A stretch of 7,470 nucleotides of DNA from JBOFDK01 sp051650305 (GCA_051650305.1 JBOFIT010000161.1:1-7470); one strand, 5' to 3'. Shown: positions 1-6,011, counted from the first letter of the stretch. Numbers and translations are program-made. The notes: generated by a model from the sequence alone, not told the origin.

Positions 1-41
1 TTTTAATCAAGTGGTCCCGGGTTCGAGCCCCGGGTGGCTCA
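1..41 (+). tRNA. tRNA-Lys (anticodon TTT), 5' part outside the window
   Basis: This is the 3' half of a tRNA gene cut by the window edge. The T arm is complete: CCGGG at 17-21, loop TTCGAGC at 22-28, CCCGG at 29-33. It is followed by the 3' acceptor strand GTGGCTC (34-40) and discriminator A41. Counting back through a 5-base variable loop (12-16) and the 3' anticodon strand TCAAG (7-11) puts the anticodon TTT at 2-4, with U33 at position 1 and AA following. TTT reads lysine codons, and the arm sequences resemble bacterial tRNA-Lys. CCA is not encoded, so it must be added by the CCA-adding enzyme. It is the first of three closely spaced tRNA genes that probably share a transcript. Confidence 0.9.
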
Positions 42-47
42 TTATAT

Positions 48-128
48 GCGCGTGTGGCGGAATTGGCAGACGCACTAGACTTAGGATCTAGCGCCCTTGG
101 CGTAAGAGTTCGACTCTCTTCATGCGCA
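48..128 (+). tRNA. tRNA-Leu (anticodon TAG)
   Basis: This is a complete class II tRNA gene. The acceptor strands GCGCGTG (48-54) and CATGCGC (121-127) pair fully with one G-T pair, and the discriminator is A128. The anticodon arm is CTAGA, loop CTTAGGA, TCTAG, giving anticodon TAG for the leucine codon CUA. A long variable arm (CGCC, CTT, GGCG) precedes the T arm AAGAG, TTCGACT, CTCTT. The long variable arm together with a TAG anticodon identifies leucine. CCA is not encoded. The gap to the preceding tRNA-Lys is only 6 bases, which supports co-transcription and processing of one precursor. Confidence 0.96.
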
Positions 129-150
129 TATTTTTTAAATAAAACAACAC

Positions 151-221
151 GCGGGTGTAGTTCAATGGTAGAACACCAGCCTTCCAAGCTGGCCACGTGG
201 GTTCGATTCCCATCACCCGCT
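151..221 (+). tRNA. tRNA-Gly (anticodon TCC)
   Basis: This is a complete 71-base tRNA gene. Acceptor strands GCGGGTG (151-157) and CACCCGC (214-220) pair fully, and the discriminator is T221, usual for bacterial tRNA-Gly. The anticodon arm is CCAGC, loop CTTCCAA, GCTGG, giving anticodon TCC, which reads GGA and GGG. The T arm is GTGGG, TTCGATT, CCCAT. CCA is not encoded. It is the last gene of the tRNA cluster and lies directly in front of a strong terminator. Confidence 0.96.
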
Positions 222-225
222 TTCT

Positions 226-257
226 AAAAGCCTTACTCTTAGGAGTAAGGCTTTTTT
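226..257 (+). terminator. Intrinsic terminator of the tRNA cluster
   Basis: A 9-base-pair perfect stem, GCCTTACTC (230-238) with GAGTAAGGC (243-251), has a TTAG loop. It is flanked by AAAA on the left and six T on the right (252-257), which lengthen the stem and supply the T-tract. It sits 4 bases after tRNA-Gly, so it ends the tRNA transcript before the lipoprotein gene. Confidence 0.93.
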
Positions 258-356
258 CGTACACAAAGATAAGTGAAGAAGAATATGTAAGAAAGTTATT
301 TCAGCTTATAAAAATGACAGTTTATTAAAAGAAAATGACAAATGATGGAAAAAGTA

Positions 357-384
357 TTGTAAAAAAATTTCTTCATAGTAAAAT
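357..384 (+). promoter_or_regulatory. Candidate sigma-A promoter of the lipoprotein gene
   Basis: TTGTAA (357-362) and TAAAAT (379-384) are separated by 16 bases and lie about 70 bases upstream of the lipoprotein start. The rest of 258-455 is AT-rich and shows no ORF or clear RNA structure. In such AT-rich DNA, hexamer matches arise easily, so this is only a candidate. Confidence 0.4.
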
Positions 385-455
385 AGAATTACAAAAATAA
401 ATAATAAAATATTATCTATTTTCAGTAATTAATTTTATTTTTATAAGGGGGAGAA

Positions 456-1430
456 ATGTTGAAGAAAAAAATATTAGCAGTTGTCTTAGCAGTATTTATG
501 GCATTTAGTTTAGTAGGGTGTAATACACAGGGTATAGCATACTTACAGGAATTTAAGAAGATCTCTAAATGGGATGCGATGGAAGTAAAAGGTGATATGA
601 CCATTGATGTAGGTTTACTTGGTCAAAAAGTAACACTTCTAATGGATTACACAGCTTATTCCAACCAAAAAGATACACAAATGGAAATGACTTTAAACAT
701 CAAAGATATTAAGTTACCAGAAGGAACAGAAGGCATGTTCCCACAACCACTTAAGTTTTCACCTATCAAGATGTATATGGATGGGATGAAAATGTACATT
801 AGCACAAGCTACATCAAGGACCTTTGTGCTATGACAGGTGAAAATCCAGCAACACTAGGGATAGATGTATCTAAGCAATATATTGCATTAGATATGACAT
901 CTATGATGGAAGAAATGGATATGAGTGCGACAGATATGGCAGCTATGACTGAAGAAAGCTTCAAGATGCTAGAAGGTCTTAAAATAGACGTGCCAATGAC
1001 ACAAAAAGGCAGAACCTATACAGTAACCTTAAATGATGAGCAGATGGTAAAATTATTCGTAGATTATGTATTAGCATTTAGTGAGATAGCTTATACACCA
1101 GAACAACTAAAAGCAATGGGCATTTCTGAAGCAGATATGAAGGCAGCATTAGCAGAAGTAGAAGCTAGCTATAAGCAAATGGGTGAAGAAATGAAAGTAG
1201 CATTAAAAGGTAGCACAGCAAGTCTTACTTCTACATTTACAAATAGTAGCTATAAAGAGACAATGAAACTTAACATCCAGGCAAATGTTGATGGACTACC
1301 ACTTACAGTTGGGATAAATCTAGTACAAGATGGAAAGAAAGTAGCTAAGAAAAAGATAGCTTTCCCAACAGATGTGAAGATGTATACTGCTGAAGACTTA
1401 ATGGGAGCTGCGGTTCAAGTTCAACCATAA
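456..1430 (+). CDS. Methionine-rich secreted lipoprotein of unknown function
   Basis: This 324-residue protein is not recognised as a characterised family. It begins with a lipoprotein signal peptide: basic KKK at residues 3-5, a hydrophobic core, then the lipobox LVGC with the lipidated cysteine at residue 22. The mature protein of about 303 residues should therefore be anchored to the outer face of the cell membrane. The remainder has no further membrane segment. Much of it reads as alternating polar and hydrophobic beta-strand sequence, with helical stretches near residues 210-250. That would suit a LolA/LppX-like or DUF6612-like lipid-binding fold, but this is only an impression. Methionine is unusually frequent, about 30 of 324 residues, with seven between residues 147 and 164. 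The start is well set by AAGGGGGAG (445-453) just upstream. The gene appears to be transcribed alone, with a candidate promoter at 357-384 and an inverted repeat at 1446-1483. Confidence 0.85.
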   Translation: MLKKKILAVVLAVFMAFSLVGCNTQGIAYLQEFKKISKWDAMEVKGDMTIDVGLLGQKVTLLMDYTAYSNQKDTQMEMTLNIKDIKLPEGTEGMFPQPLKFSPIKMYMDGMKMYISTSYIKDLCAMTGENPATLGIDVSKQYIALDMTSMMEEMDMSATDMAAMTEESFKMLEGLKIDVPMTQKGRTYTVTLNDEQMVKLFVDYVLAFSEIAYTPEQLKAMGISEADMKAALAEVEASYKQMGEEMKVALKGSTASLTSTFTNSSYKETMKLNIQANVDGLPLTVGINLVQDGKKVAKKKIAFPTDVKMYTAEDLMGAAVQVQP

Positions 1431-1445
1431 ATAAAAGAAGGTAAG

Positions 1446-1483
1446 GCTAAGGGGCTGTTGCAATGTTGCAACAGCCCCTTAGC
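1446..1483. terminator. Long perfect inverted repeat after the lipoprotein gene, possible terminator
   Basis: Two 18-base arms (1446-1463 and 1466-1483) are exact reverse complements separated by TG, giving a very stable GC-rich hairpin 16 bases after the lipoprotein stop. Its position argues for a transcription terminator or an mRNA 3'-end stabiliser. No T-tract follows on either strand: the plus side continues TATAGTAAAG, and the minus side continues CTTACCTTC. It is therefore not a textbook intrinsic terminator. Confidence 0.6.
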
Positions 1484-1504
1484 TATAGTAAAGTTTGCTG
1501 GTTA

Positions 1505-1513
1505 TGATACAAT
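1505..1513 (+). promoter_or_regulatory. Candidate extended -10 promoter of the BirA-like gene
   Basis: TGATACAAT at 1505-1513 combines an extended TGn element with a TACAAT -10 hexamer, 33 bases upstream of the start codon. No good -35 hexamer lies 16-18 bases further upstream, where the right arm of the inverted repeat is found. Extended -10 promoters can work without a strong -35. Confidence 0.45.
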
Positions 1514-1546
1514 AAATGTAAGATCATAAGGGTAAGGAGTAGGCAT

Positions 1547-2332
1547 ATGACAAAAGAAGAAGTACTAAAAGTCTTTGAAAGTCATAAAGGAGAAATCATC
1601 TCAGGGATTGACTTAGCAGATGAGCTAGGGATTTCACGTACGGCCATATGGAAGGCCATTAGCAGCCTGAGAGATGAAGGGTATGACATTGAATCGATTA
1701 AGAAAAAAGGGTACCGATTAAATATAAACTCAGATATTTTATCTGCATTAAAAATACAAAGTAGCTTAAAAGAGAAAATCTATGACTTAAGAGTATACAA
1801 GACTACAGATTCTACCAATCGTCAGGCACGAATCGCATTGGCGACGGAGGATAAGGAATGGTTAGTTATTGCTAGTGAAATGCAAGAGCAGGGTGTAGGC
1901 CAAGGGCAGTCACAGTTTGTATCTCCACAGGGAAAAGGGGTGTATATGAGTGTGGTACTTAAGCCAGCTATCGATTTTACCGCCAAAGAAATATGGCTTA
2001 AGGCTATCAAAAAAAGTATTATCGAAGGAATCTTAGAAGTAAGTGGTGTACAAGTAGACATAGTACAAGATTATCACTTAAAGTATGAGGATATAAAGTT
2101 AGGTGGTATCTTAAGTGAACTTATAATAGGTGGTGAAAGTAATCAAATCGAAGCAGCTATTATAGGTATAGGCATTTATATTTATGAAGATCATACGTAT
2201 CTTAAAGATAGAGAAGAGATGAAGATAGGTTGCCTAAGTGACATCACAGGCAAGTATTGCAATCGAAGTGAATTAATTGCAAGCATTCTTAACCGTATGT
2301 ATACAGTAGAAAAAAGAGAGCACTCTAAATGA
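1547..2332 (+). CDS. BirA-like protein: HTH regulator with degenerate biotin-ligase domain
   Basis: This 261-residue protein resembles group II BirA, the biotin protein ligase that also represses biotin genes. Residues about 1-60 form the winged helix-turn-helix, including LADELGISRTAIWKAI and a KKKGYRL wing. Residues from about 80 align with the ligase domain: DSTN at 88-91, SPQGKGVYMS at 126-135, KLGGILSEL at 184-192 and IGIGI at 206-210. The catalytic signatures are badly altered. The GRGRRGR loop that binds biotinyl-AMP reads GVGQGQS (116-122), with all arginines lost. KWPND is reduced to KYED with a shortened following segment, and the asparagine of GIGIN is tyrosine. A lysine (184) and the biotin-contacting Q (113) remain. 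The C-terminal domain seems absent, since BirA is normally about 320 residues. I infer a DNA-binding pseudoenzyme rather than a working ligase. The start follows AAGGAG (1534-1539) by 7 bases. Confidence 0.85.
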   Translation: MTKEEVLKVFESHKGEIISGIDLADELGISRTAIWKAISSLRDEGYDIESIKKKGYRLNINSDILSALKIQSSLKEKIYDLRVYKTTDSTNRQARIALATEDKEWLVIASEMQEQGVGQGQSQFVSPQGKGVYMSVVLKPAIDFTAKEIWLKAIKKSIIEGILEVSGVQVDIVQDYHLKYEDIKLGGILSELIIGGESNQIEAAIIGIGIYIYEDHTYLKDREEMKIGCLSDITGKYCNRSELIASILNRMYTVEKREHSK

Positions 2333-2347
2333 AAAGAGTGCTCTTTT
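2311..2347. terminator. Bidirectional terminator between BirA-like and peroxiredoxin genes
   Basis: AGAGCACTCT (2317-2326) pairs perfectly with AGAGTGCTCT (2335-2344) around an 8-base loop. A T run follows on the plus strand (2344-2347), and five A at 2311-2315 give a T run on the minus strand. The stem's left arm encodes the last residues of the BirA-like protein, and its TGA stop lies in the loop. It can end both converging transcripts. Confidence 0.85.
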
Positions 2348-2389
2348 AAAATGCCGATCAATTTATTCAAAAAGGGGGAGGTATAGGGG

Positions 2390-3082
2390 TTAATCTTCAG
2401 TAGGTGGAGGTGGTGTAAAGCTAATAGGTTTATAGCAGAACCACCAATCATAGCACTCATATTCGCCAGAAGTATTCATCATTCTAGCTTCAGCAGTTGG
2501 GATATCAGTAGGAGGCGGAAGGATTGCTTTATTGCCTATAAGCTCATTGTTTGGCCAATTAGCAGGTAATGCAACTTTATTGGCATCAGCTACTTGGAGG
2601 GCTACAAGTGCACGAATGATTTCGCTGATATTACGTCCGATTTCAGCGGGATAATAAAGAATCAATCGGATTGTACCCGTAGGGTCTACAAAAAAGACAG
2701 AACGTACGGTTGCTGTTTTTTTTGCGGGCTGAATCATGCCTAGTTTATTTGCTACTGTACCAAGGGGGTCTGCAATAATAGGAAAAGGAATTTTTTGTCC
2801 GAGATTTTCCTCTATCCATTGGACCCACTTCATATGAGGCTGTACTTGGTCTACAGATAAACCTAAAAGACTCGCATTTAATTTTTGAAATGTACCATTA
2901 TTTTTTGCGAATGATACAAACTCAGTAGTACAAACAGGAGTAAAATCACCTGGATGACTAAAAAGAATAAGCCATTTACCTTTGTAATCATCAGGAAGTT
3001 TTTTGACACCGTATGTTGTTTGAACTGTCATCTCAGGTAGCTTATCGCCTATAAGTGGCATAGGATTTGTATTATTTTCCAT
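2390..3082 (-). CDS. Peroxiredoxin, Prx6 (1-Cys-like) subfamily, AhpC/TSA superfamily
   Basis: This thiol peroxidase reduces hydrogen peroxide and organic or lipid peroxides in the cytoplasm. The protein has 230 residues, near the 210-250 usual for Prx6-type enzymes. The active-site motif HPGDFTPVCTTEF (43-55) contains the peroxidatic Cys51 with Pro44 and Thr48. The conserved catalytic arginine is Arg127 in ATVRSVFF, and the Prx6-type C-terminal domain follows. Near the end, ECYDWWFCYK (209-218) carries two more cysteines, Cys210 and Cys216. This is the arrangement known from archaeal Prx6 enzymes such as that of Aeropyrum pernix, where they act in resolving and thiol exchange. There are proline-rich patches at 189-191 and a PPPP tail at 224-227. 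The start is fixed by AGGAGGTGA (complement of 3090-3098), a perfect Shine-Dalgarno 7 bases away. It is transcribed divergently from the cystine operon. Confidence 0.94.
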   Translation of the reverse strand: MENNTNPMPLIGDKLPEMTVQTTYGVKKLPDDYKGKWLILFSHPGDFTPVCTTEFVSFAKNNGTFQKLNASLLGLSVDQVQPHMKWVQWIEENLGQKIPFPIIADPLGTVANKLGMIQPAKKTATVRSVFFVDPTGTIRLILYYPAEIGRNISEIIRALVALQVADANKVALPANWPNNELIGNKAILPPPTDIPTAEARMMNTSGEYECYDWWFCYKPISFTPPPPTED

Positions 3083-3089
3083 TTAAGTA

Positions 3090-3098
3090 TCACCTCCT
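3090..3098 (-). promoter_or_regulatory. Ribosome binding site of the peroxiredoxin gene
   Basis: The minus strand reads AGGAGGTGA, a nine-base full match to the 16S rRNA anti-Shine-Dalgarno, 7 bases before the ATG. It confirms the start and suggests strong translation, as expected for an abundant antioxidant enzyme. Confidence 0.9.
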
Positions 3099-3109
3099 AA
3101 TGTTATTGT

Positions 3110-3137
3110 ATTCTAAGTTGAAGTTGTACTATGACAG
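3110..3137 (-). promoter_or_regulatory. Candidate promoter of the peroxiredoxin gene
   Basis: On the minus strand, CTGTCA (complement of 3132-3137, four of six matches to TTGACA) and TAGAAT (complement of 3110-3115) are 16 bases apart and lie shortly before the ribosome binding site. An overlapping alternative -10 is TACAAT (complement of 3105-3110). I could not make out a convincing PerR-type operator. Confidence 0.4.
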
Positions 3138-3190
3138 AAGAATAAGAAGAGGAGATTGGGTAAAAAATAAAATATAAACAAAGGACTAAG

Positions 3191-3220
3191 TTGACATAAA
3201 AACAACAAGGGTGATAGAAT
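3191..3220 (+). promoter_or_regulatory. Promoter of the cystine utilisation operon
   Basis: A consensus TTGACA -35 (3191-3196) and a TAGAAT -10 (3215-3220) are separated by 18 bases, with TG at 3212-3213 giving an extended -10. Transcription should start near 3227, leaving a leader of only about 30 bases. That is too short for a T-box or SAM riboswitch, so any control must be by a DNA-binding regulator. Confidence 0.75.
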
Positions 3221-3258
3221 TTTAAGTGAAAAAAATTATTAGATAGGAGTAAATAAAC

Positions 3259-4641
3259 ATGAATTCCGTATTTTTAACTGAATTTTTAATGGTAAGTGAT
3301 TTAAGAACAATCCTTTATATAGGTATTCTTTTTGTATTGTTCTGGGGTATGAAACAGTGTGAAAAGAAAAAAGTTAACTTTTCTAAGCGTATGATTATTA
3401 GTACAGTACTAGGTCTGATATTAGGGCTTGTACTACAAATATCAGCAGGATTTCCAGATGCACCAATGGATATAGCGTATATAAGAGAAACAACTAAGTG
3501 GTATAGCTTATTTGGAAATGGTTTTATAGATCTTATCCGTATGCTGGTTATACCTCTTGTAATGGTATCAATCGTCCATGTCATCATCAATATGAAAGAT
3601 GGGGCAGACATCGGTAAACTCACACGTAATACCCTCGTAACGACTATGACTATGGTGCTTATTGCAGTCGCAGTAGGGCTAGGCGTAGGTATGCTCTTTA
3701 ATGTAGGAAGTGGTATGGCTGTAGAAGGTGGCGTCGCTGAGATGAAGGAAGTAAAAAATGTGGTAGACACACTTAGAAGCCTCATACCAGCAAATCCAGT
3801 TCAAGCAATGGCAGATCTCAATATCATTGCCCTTGTTATTTTCTCAGCATTCTTTGGTATAGGCGCTAAGCGTATGTCTAAAAAATACATGGACGTGGTA
3901 AAGCCTTTCTTTGATTTAACTAATGCACTTCATAAAATTATTATGAGTATTGCTATGACGATTATTAAATGGATGCCATATGCAGTTATTGCACTTCTTG
4001 CAAATACCATCGCTCAGAGAGGACTTGCAAGTATTTTACAGGTAGGTATATTTATCATTGCACTTTATGTAGCAGTAGTGGTGATGTTTATCATCCAATT
4101 AATTGCATTAAGTTTATTTGGAATCAATCCAGTCGTTTATATGAAAAAAGGTTTATCTGTTATGATATTAGCCTTCACATCTAGATCAAGCGTAGGGTGC
4201 TTACCATTAACCATCGAGACATTGACAGAAAAGATGGGTGTGAATGACGGTACAGCAAGTTTCGTAGCAGGATTTGGTACGACAGCAGGGATGCAGGGCT
4301 GTGCAGGTGTATTCCCAGCATTATTATTAGTCTTTGTAGCCAATGTAAGTGGGATTCCACTTGATTTTACTTTTATTGCAATGGCAGTAGTCGTAGTAGC
4401 ATTAGGTTCACTAGGGATTGCAGGTATACCAGGGACAGCAACGATGGCAGCATCGGTAGCCTTATCTGGCGTGGGTCTTGCATCAGCATTCCCACTTGTA
4501 AGTCCTATTCTTGCCATCGACCCAATTATCGATATGGGACGTACACTCATTAATGTTACAGGGTCAATGACCAATGCATTAATAGTAGATAAAACATTAG
4601 GCCAACTAGATATGAATCATTATAAAGATATGTCAAAATAA
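3259..4641 (+). CDS. tcyP: TcyP-type L-cystine symporter (DAACS/SDF family)
   Basis: This integral membrane carrier couples uptake of L-cystine to a cation gradient. Its 460 residues match the length of Bacillus TcyP. Several hydrophobic membrane segments are visible, for example residues 15-30, 46-62, 91-111, 127-147 and 186-203. TcyP-specific signatures are present: TKWYSLFGNGFIDLIRM around 79-95; the first hairpin loop TSRSSVGCLP (307-316); QGCAG (346-350), where glutamate carriers instead have NMDGT nearby; and IDMGRTLINVTGSM (424-437), nearly identical to the same region in TcyP/YdjN. These separate it from glutamate and C4-dicarboxylate carriers. TAGGAG (3244-3249) lies 9 bases before the ATG. 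It is the first gene of an operon, 13 bases from the next. Direct coupling to a cysteine desulfidase two genes later supports cystine as the substrate. It also carries its own cysteines (34, 314, 348). Confidence 0.92.
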   Translation: MNSVFLTEFLMVSDLRTILYIGILFVLFWGMKQCEKKKVNFSKRMIISTVLGLILGLVLQISAGFPDAPMDIAYIRETTKWYSLFGNGFIDLIRMLVIPLVMVSIVHVIINMKDGADIGKLTRNTLVTTMTMVLIAVAVGLGVGMLFNVGSGMAVEGGVAEMKEVKNVVDTLRSLIPANPVQAMADLNIIALVIFSAFFGIGAKRMSKKYMDVVKPFFDLTNALHKIIMSIAMTIIKWMPYAVIALLANTIAQRGLASILQVGIFIIALYVAVVVMFIIQLIALSLFGINPVVYMKKGLSVMILAFTSRSSVGCLPLTIETLTEKMGVNDGTASFVAGFGTTAGMQGCAGVFPALLLVFVANVSGIPLDFTFIAMAVVVVALGSLGIAGIPGTATMAASVALSGVGLASAFPLVSPILAIDPIIDMGRTLINVTGSMTNALIVDKTLGQLDMNHYKDMSK

Positions 4642-4654
4642 ATGAGGTGAAGCA

Positions 4655-5989
4655 GTGAAAGTGATTATTATAGGAGGGATTGCAGCGGGAATGAGTGCAG
4701 CAGCCAAACTCCGTAGAGTTGATAGAGAAGCAGAGATTAAAGTTTATGAGAAAGCAGCCTATGTATCTTTTGGTGCATGTGGACTACCTTACTATGTAGG
4801 TGGATTCTTTGAAGAAAGTAGCAATATGATTGCTAGAACACCAGAAAAACATAGAGAATCAGGGATAGAAGTTTATGAAAGTCATGAAGTTTTAAGTGTG
4901 AATCCAGAGACTAAGACAGTAAGCGTGAAGAACTTAATAGAGGGTACTGTATTTGAAGAAGCTTATGATAAGCTTATGATTGCTACTGGGGCGTCAGCGA
5001 TTAAACCACCTATCAAAAATCTTGAGCTAGGTAATGTACACACCTTAAAGTCTATGGAAGATGGCGAAATCTTAAGACAGAAGATGCAAGATGACACCAT
5101 TAAGAAAGTAGCTATTATAGGAGCTGGCTTTATCGGTCTAGAAGCTGTAGAAGCAGGGCTTAAGTGTGGGAAAGAAGTAAGTGTATTCCAACTAGAAGAC
5201 CGCATCTTAAAAGAGACCTTTGATGAAGAAGTGACAAATCTCCTTGAAGAGGAATTAAGAAGTCATGGTGTAGACTTAAATCTTAATAGTAAAGTCGTGG
5301 CACTAGAGGGTGAAGGAAGTGTGCAGGCTGTCGTGACAGAAGAGAAGACCGTTCAAGCGGACTTAGTCATCGTAGCAGCAGGTGTAAGACCGAATACTGC
5401 ATTCTTAGAAAATACTGGGATGAAGAGATTGCCAAATGGTGCAGTCATCGTCGATAACGAAGGGAAGACTTCCATCACAGATATCTATGCAGCAGGCGAT
5501 TGTGCCACAGTACCACACCTTCTTAAGGCAGAGCCAGCCTACATTCCACTAGCGACTGTAGCAAATAAGTTAGGACGTATCGTTGGGGAAAACTTAGGTG
5601 GTAAGGCAGAGAAGTTCGAAGGTACGTTAGGTTCAAGTTGCCTTAAAGTACTTGATATGGAAGCAGGACGCACAGGTTTGTCAGAAAATGAAGCTATGAA
5701 TAGGGGTATAGAGTATGGTAAAGTGTTTATAACAGATAAAAACCAAACGAACTATTATCCAGGCCAAGAAGCTATTGCCGTAAAGCTTATTTATGATAAA
5801 GAAACGAAAGTATTACTCGGTGGACAAGTCGTAGGGAAGAAAGATGCAGTACAACGTACCAATGCGTTAGCAGTAGCCATCTATAACAAGATGACCACAA
5901 ACCAACTAGGAATGATGGACTTCTGCTATGCACCACCTTTTGCACGTACGTGGGATGTCTTAAATATTGCAGGCAATGTAGCGAAATAA
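4655..5989 (+). CDS. cdr: CoA-disulfide reductase-like NAD(P)H-dependent flavoprotein
   Basis: This 444-residue FAD enzyme belongs to the single-cysteine branch of the pyridine nucleotide-disulfide oxidoreductases (CoA-disulfide reductase, NADH oxidase, NADH peroxidase). The N-terminal FAD fold carries GGIAAGMSAA (7-16). The redox cysteine is Cys42 in SFGACGLPYY (38-47), as in CoA-disulfide reductases. The NAD(P)H fold has GAGFIGLE (156-163). The second FAD motif is DIYAAGDCA (276-284). The C-terminal dimer domain includes TNYYPG (365-370) and CYAPPF (424-429), resembling the tyrosine regions important in Staphylococcus CoA-disulfide reductase. No rhodanese domain follows, so it is the short form. 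The start is GTG, with GAGGTGA at 4644-4650. Lying between a cystine importer and a cysteine desulfidase, it probably reduces cystine, directly or through CoA or a low-molecular-weight thiol. NADH oxidase or persulfide reductase activity cannot be excluded. Confidence 0.88.
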   Translation: MKVIIIGGIAAGMSAAAKLRRVDREAEIKVYEKAAYVSFGACGLPYYVGGFFEESSNMIARTPEKHRESGIEVYESHEVLSVNPETKTVSVKNLIEGTVFEEAYDKLMIATGASAIKPPIKNLELGNVHTLKSMEDGEILRQKMQDDTIKKVAIIGAGFIGLEAVEAGLKCGKEVSVFQLEDRILKETFDEEVTNLLEEELRSHGVDLNLNSKVVALEGEGSVQAVVTEEKTVQADLVIVAAGVRPNTAFLENTGMKRLPNGAVIVDNEGKTSITDIYAAGDCATVPHLLKAEPAYIPLATVANKLGRIVGENLGGKAEKFEGTLGSSCLKVLDMEAGRTGLSENEAMNRGIEYGKVFITDKNQTNYYPGQEAIAVKLIYDKETKVLLGGQVVGKKDAVQRTNALAVAIYNKMTTNQLGMMDFCYAPPFARTWDVLNIAGNVAK

Positions 5990-6005
5990 GACCTAGTGAA
6001 TGACT

Positions 6006-6011
6006 GAGGGG
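6006..6011 (+). promoter_or_regulatory. Ribosome binding site that fixes the desulfidase start
   Basis: GAGGGG lies 6 bases before the ATG at 6018. An in-frame ATG at 6000 has no such site in front of it, and it would place this ribosome binding site inside the coding region. The 6018 start is therefore preferred. Confidence 0.75.

Noticed and set aside
422..604. Antisense 60-residue ORF over the lipoprotein start
   Set aside because: It overlaps the lipoprotein signal peptide in antisense, has no ribosome binding site, and its product looks like no protein family. It is an accidental frame.
1547..2332. Frameshifted birA pseudogene
   Set aside because: The frame is continuous from a good ribosome binding site to its stop, similarity stays in one frame, and the downstream gap is too short to hold the missing domain in another frame. 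Motif loss by substitution is the better explanation.
2191..2460. Minus-strand ORF crossing the end of the BirA-like gene and the peroxiredoxin tail
   Set aside because: It runs through the bidirectional terminator, overlaps two well-supported genes and has no family signature.
3103..3116. PerR-like operator TTATTGTATTCTAA before the peroxiredoxin gene
   Set aside because: It is one base short of the 7-1-7 PerR box, and the two half-sites match poorly.
3221..3258. Riboswitch or T-box leader for the cystine operon
   Set aside because: The leader is only about 30 bases from the predicted transcription start and has no terminator or antiterminator hairpin.
3315..3785. Long antisense ORF inside tcyP, with another at 4137-4574
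   Set aside because: Both are low-complexity, S/T/I/P-rich translations of the complement of membrane-protein codons and carry no start signals.
3259..4641. Glutamate or C4-dicarboxylate carrier (GltP/DctA)
   Set aside because: The IDMGRT...GSM, QGCAG and KWYSLFG regions match the TcyP branch, and the NMDGT motif of glutamate carriers is absent.
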